A stretch of DNA of 64,000 nt, from positions 1 to 64,000 of the forward strand of contig JAUXVT010000072.1 in NCBI GenBank assembly GCA_030680405.1, written 5' to 3'. The notes under the pieces were generated by a model. It ran no database searches. It worked only from the letters and a program-made list of their open reading frames with translations, and had not been told where the DNA came from. The translations under genes and the position numbers were made by a program. Below, piece by piece: positions 62,161-64,000 of this stretch (position 1 is the stretch's first letter; every line of letters starts with the position of its first letter). This stretch comes from Thiobacillus sp. Its GTDB lineage: Bacteria > Pseudomonadota > Gammaproteobacteria > Burkholderiales > Thiobacillaceae.

Positions 62161-64000
62161 TGGCTGACATCAAAGTCGCAGCGTATATCTGCAAGGGCTG
62201 CGGGCTGGGCGAGCGTCTCGACACGGACGCGCTGGTCAAGGTCGCACAGAAGGACGGCAAGGTGCCGCTGGCAAAATCGCACGATTTCCTGTGCAACGCC
62301 GAAGGCGTGGCGATGATCAGGAACGACATCGCCAACGAGGGCGTGACCCACATCATGATCGGCGCCTGTTCGCGCCGCGCCAAGACCGAGGCGTTCTATT
62401 TTCCGGAAAACGCAGTGGCACGCGCCAACCTGCGCGAAGGCGTGATCTGGATTCGCCCCGACACCGACGAGGCGCGCGAAACCACGCAGGAAATGGCGGA
62501 AGACTACATCCGCATGGGTTGCGCCGAAGTCAAAGCGATGACCGCGCCCGGCGGCAATCCCGTCACCGGCAGCAGCAAGACGCTGCTCGTCGTCGGCGGC
62601 GGCGTCACTGGCATGACCACCGCGATCGAGGCATCGAAGACCGGCTACCCGGTGGTGCTGGTAGAAAAAACCGGCGCGCTCGGTGGCTGGGCCAGCAAAC
62701 TCTACAAGCGCGTGCCGGTGCATGAGCCGTATAAATCGCCCGCCGATACCGGTGTCGGCGAGTTGGTGTCGCAGGTGCTGGGCGACAGCAATATCAAGGT
62801 CTATCTCAACGCGACTATAGCCAAGACCGACGGCGCGCCGGGACGTTTTATCGTCGACATTGCCACCGAATCGGGCGCGACGCACACCGAAGACATCGGC
62901 GCGATCGTGCAGGCATCCGGCTTCACGCTGTACGACATGAACAAGCTGCCGGAACTCGGCGGCGGCAAGTCGCCCAACGTGGTCGACCAGGCCGGGCTCG
63001 AAGCGCTGGCAATCGCCGCGGCGGCGGGCGACGGCGTGATTCGCCGCCCGTCGGACGGCCAACCGGTGAAATCGGTGGTGTTCGTGCAGTGCGCCGGCCA
63101 GCGCGACCCGACCGGCACGCACCTGGCGTACTGCTCGGGCTACTGCTGCAACACCAGCATCAAGCAGGCGATGTACTTCAAGGATGCCAATCCTGCGGTC
63201 GACACCACCATCATTTACACCGACCTGCGCACGCCGGGCAACGGCGAAGACTTCTACCGCAGCGCGCAGGAAAAAGGCGTCAACTTCACCAAGGGCAAGG
63301 TTGTCGAAGTGGTGCCCAACGGCGCCACCAGTACGGTGAAATTCCACGACCTGATCCTGGGCGACACCAGCGCCGCGATGGCGGACGTCGATCTGGTGGT
63401 GCTGGCGACCGGCCAAGTGCCGAACTCGGGCGTGAACATCGAAGTTCCGGCGGCACCTGCAGAAGCGGGCACGGTGGAAGTGAAGCCGATTTCCATCCTC
63501 AACCTGACCTACCGTCAAGGACCGGATGTGCCGCAACTGAAGCAGGGCTTCACCGATTCGCACTTCATCTGCTTCCCCTACGAAACGCGTCGCACCGGCA
63601 TCTATACCGCCGGCCCGGTGCGCCGCCCGATGGATATCGCGCAAGCGCGTGAAGACGCGACGGGTGCTGCACTGAAAGCGATCCAGGCGCTAGAAAATGC
63701 CGAACTCGGCCGTGCCGCGCATCCGCGTTCGGGCGACCTGTCTTTCCCCAAAGTACGTCTGGAAGGTTGTACCCAGTGCAAACGCTGTACGGTTGAGTGT
63801 CCGTTCGGCGCCATCGACGAAGATGAAAAGCGCTTCCCGGTGGTCAACGAATCGCGTTGCCGCCGCTGCGGCACCTGTATGGGCGCCTGCCCGGTGCGGG
63901 TGATCTCGTTCGAGAACTACTCGATCAACACCGTTGGGGCGCAGATCAAGGCGGTCGACATTCCCGACGAGTTCGCCGAAAAGCCGCGCATCCTGATTCT
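62161..64000 (+). CDS. qmoB: QmoB-like: quinone-interacting membrane-bound oxidoreductase subunit B (partial, runs off window)
   Basis: Open frame to window end: MADIKVAAYICKGCGLGERLDTDALVKVAQKDGKVPLAKSHDFLCNAEG...TLLVVGGGVTGMTTAIEASKTGYPVVLVEKTGALGGWASKLYKRVP...FVQCAGQRDPTGTHLAYCSGYCC...CTQCKRCTVECPFGAI...CRRCGTCMGACPVRVISFENY. Missing from the ORF track because it has no stop in the window. Confidence 0.87.

Overview
This 64 kb window is a gene-dense, GC-rich chromosomal segment from a betaproteobacterium. Gene content suggests a chemolithotrophic, Thiobacillus-like sulfur oxidiser; that is an inference from the qmoAB-like genes at the right edge, hpnCDE squalene synthesis and a betaproteobacterial his-tat arrangement. 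Most of it is housekeeping: PhoH/PIN, tsaB-rimI-udg, lemA/TPM/NfeD/SPFH, lplT, LysR, a Fur-family regulator, hisDCBHAFIE-hinT-tatABC, amtB, a Ser/Thr kinase, SDR-hpnEDC, tRNA-Leu, tig-clpPX-lon-hupB, tRNA-Val, tRNA-Asp, ppiD, fabI, a peptide/opine-type ABC transporter, a LysM transglycosylase, gloB, rnhA-dnaQ, a periplasmic binding protein with a GGDEF/EAL protein, flgM, DUF1015-mfd, ppa, a YfcE-like phosphoesterase, and qmoA-qmoB (qmoB truncated by the window end). No phage, IS element, CRISPR array or obvious defence island was seen. The main oddities are: (i) a palindromic MITE-like insert flanked by a 13-bp direct repeat at a stop/start junction (6487-6619); (ii) a SlyD/FKBP-like domain fused to a methyltransferase; (iii) an NfeD frameshift; (iv) a chimeric hydrolase/EAL gene remnant; (v) a 33-bp perfect-arm palindrome between ppiD and fabI; (vi) tandem hairpin repeats at the 3' end of the transglycosylase gene; (vii) an NtrC-like dyad plus sigma54-type promoter upstream of amtB; (viii) a DUF1294 protein that has lost most of its cold-shock domain; and (ix) an ABC substrate-binding protein with both a lipobox and a C-terminal TM helix. 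I found no convincing wholly new multi-gene system. All family calls come from reading the translations; no database searches were run.
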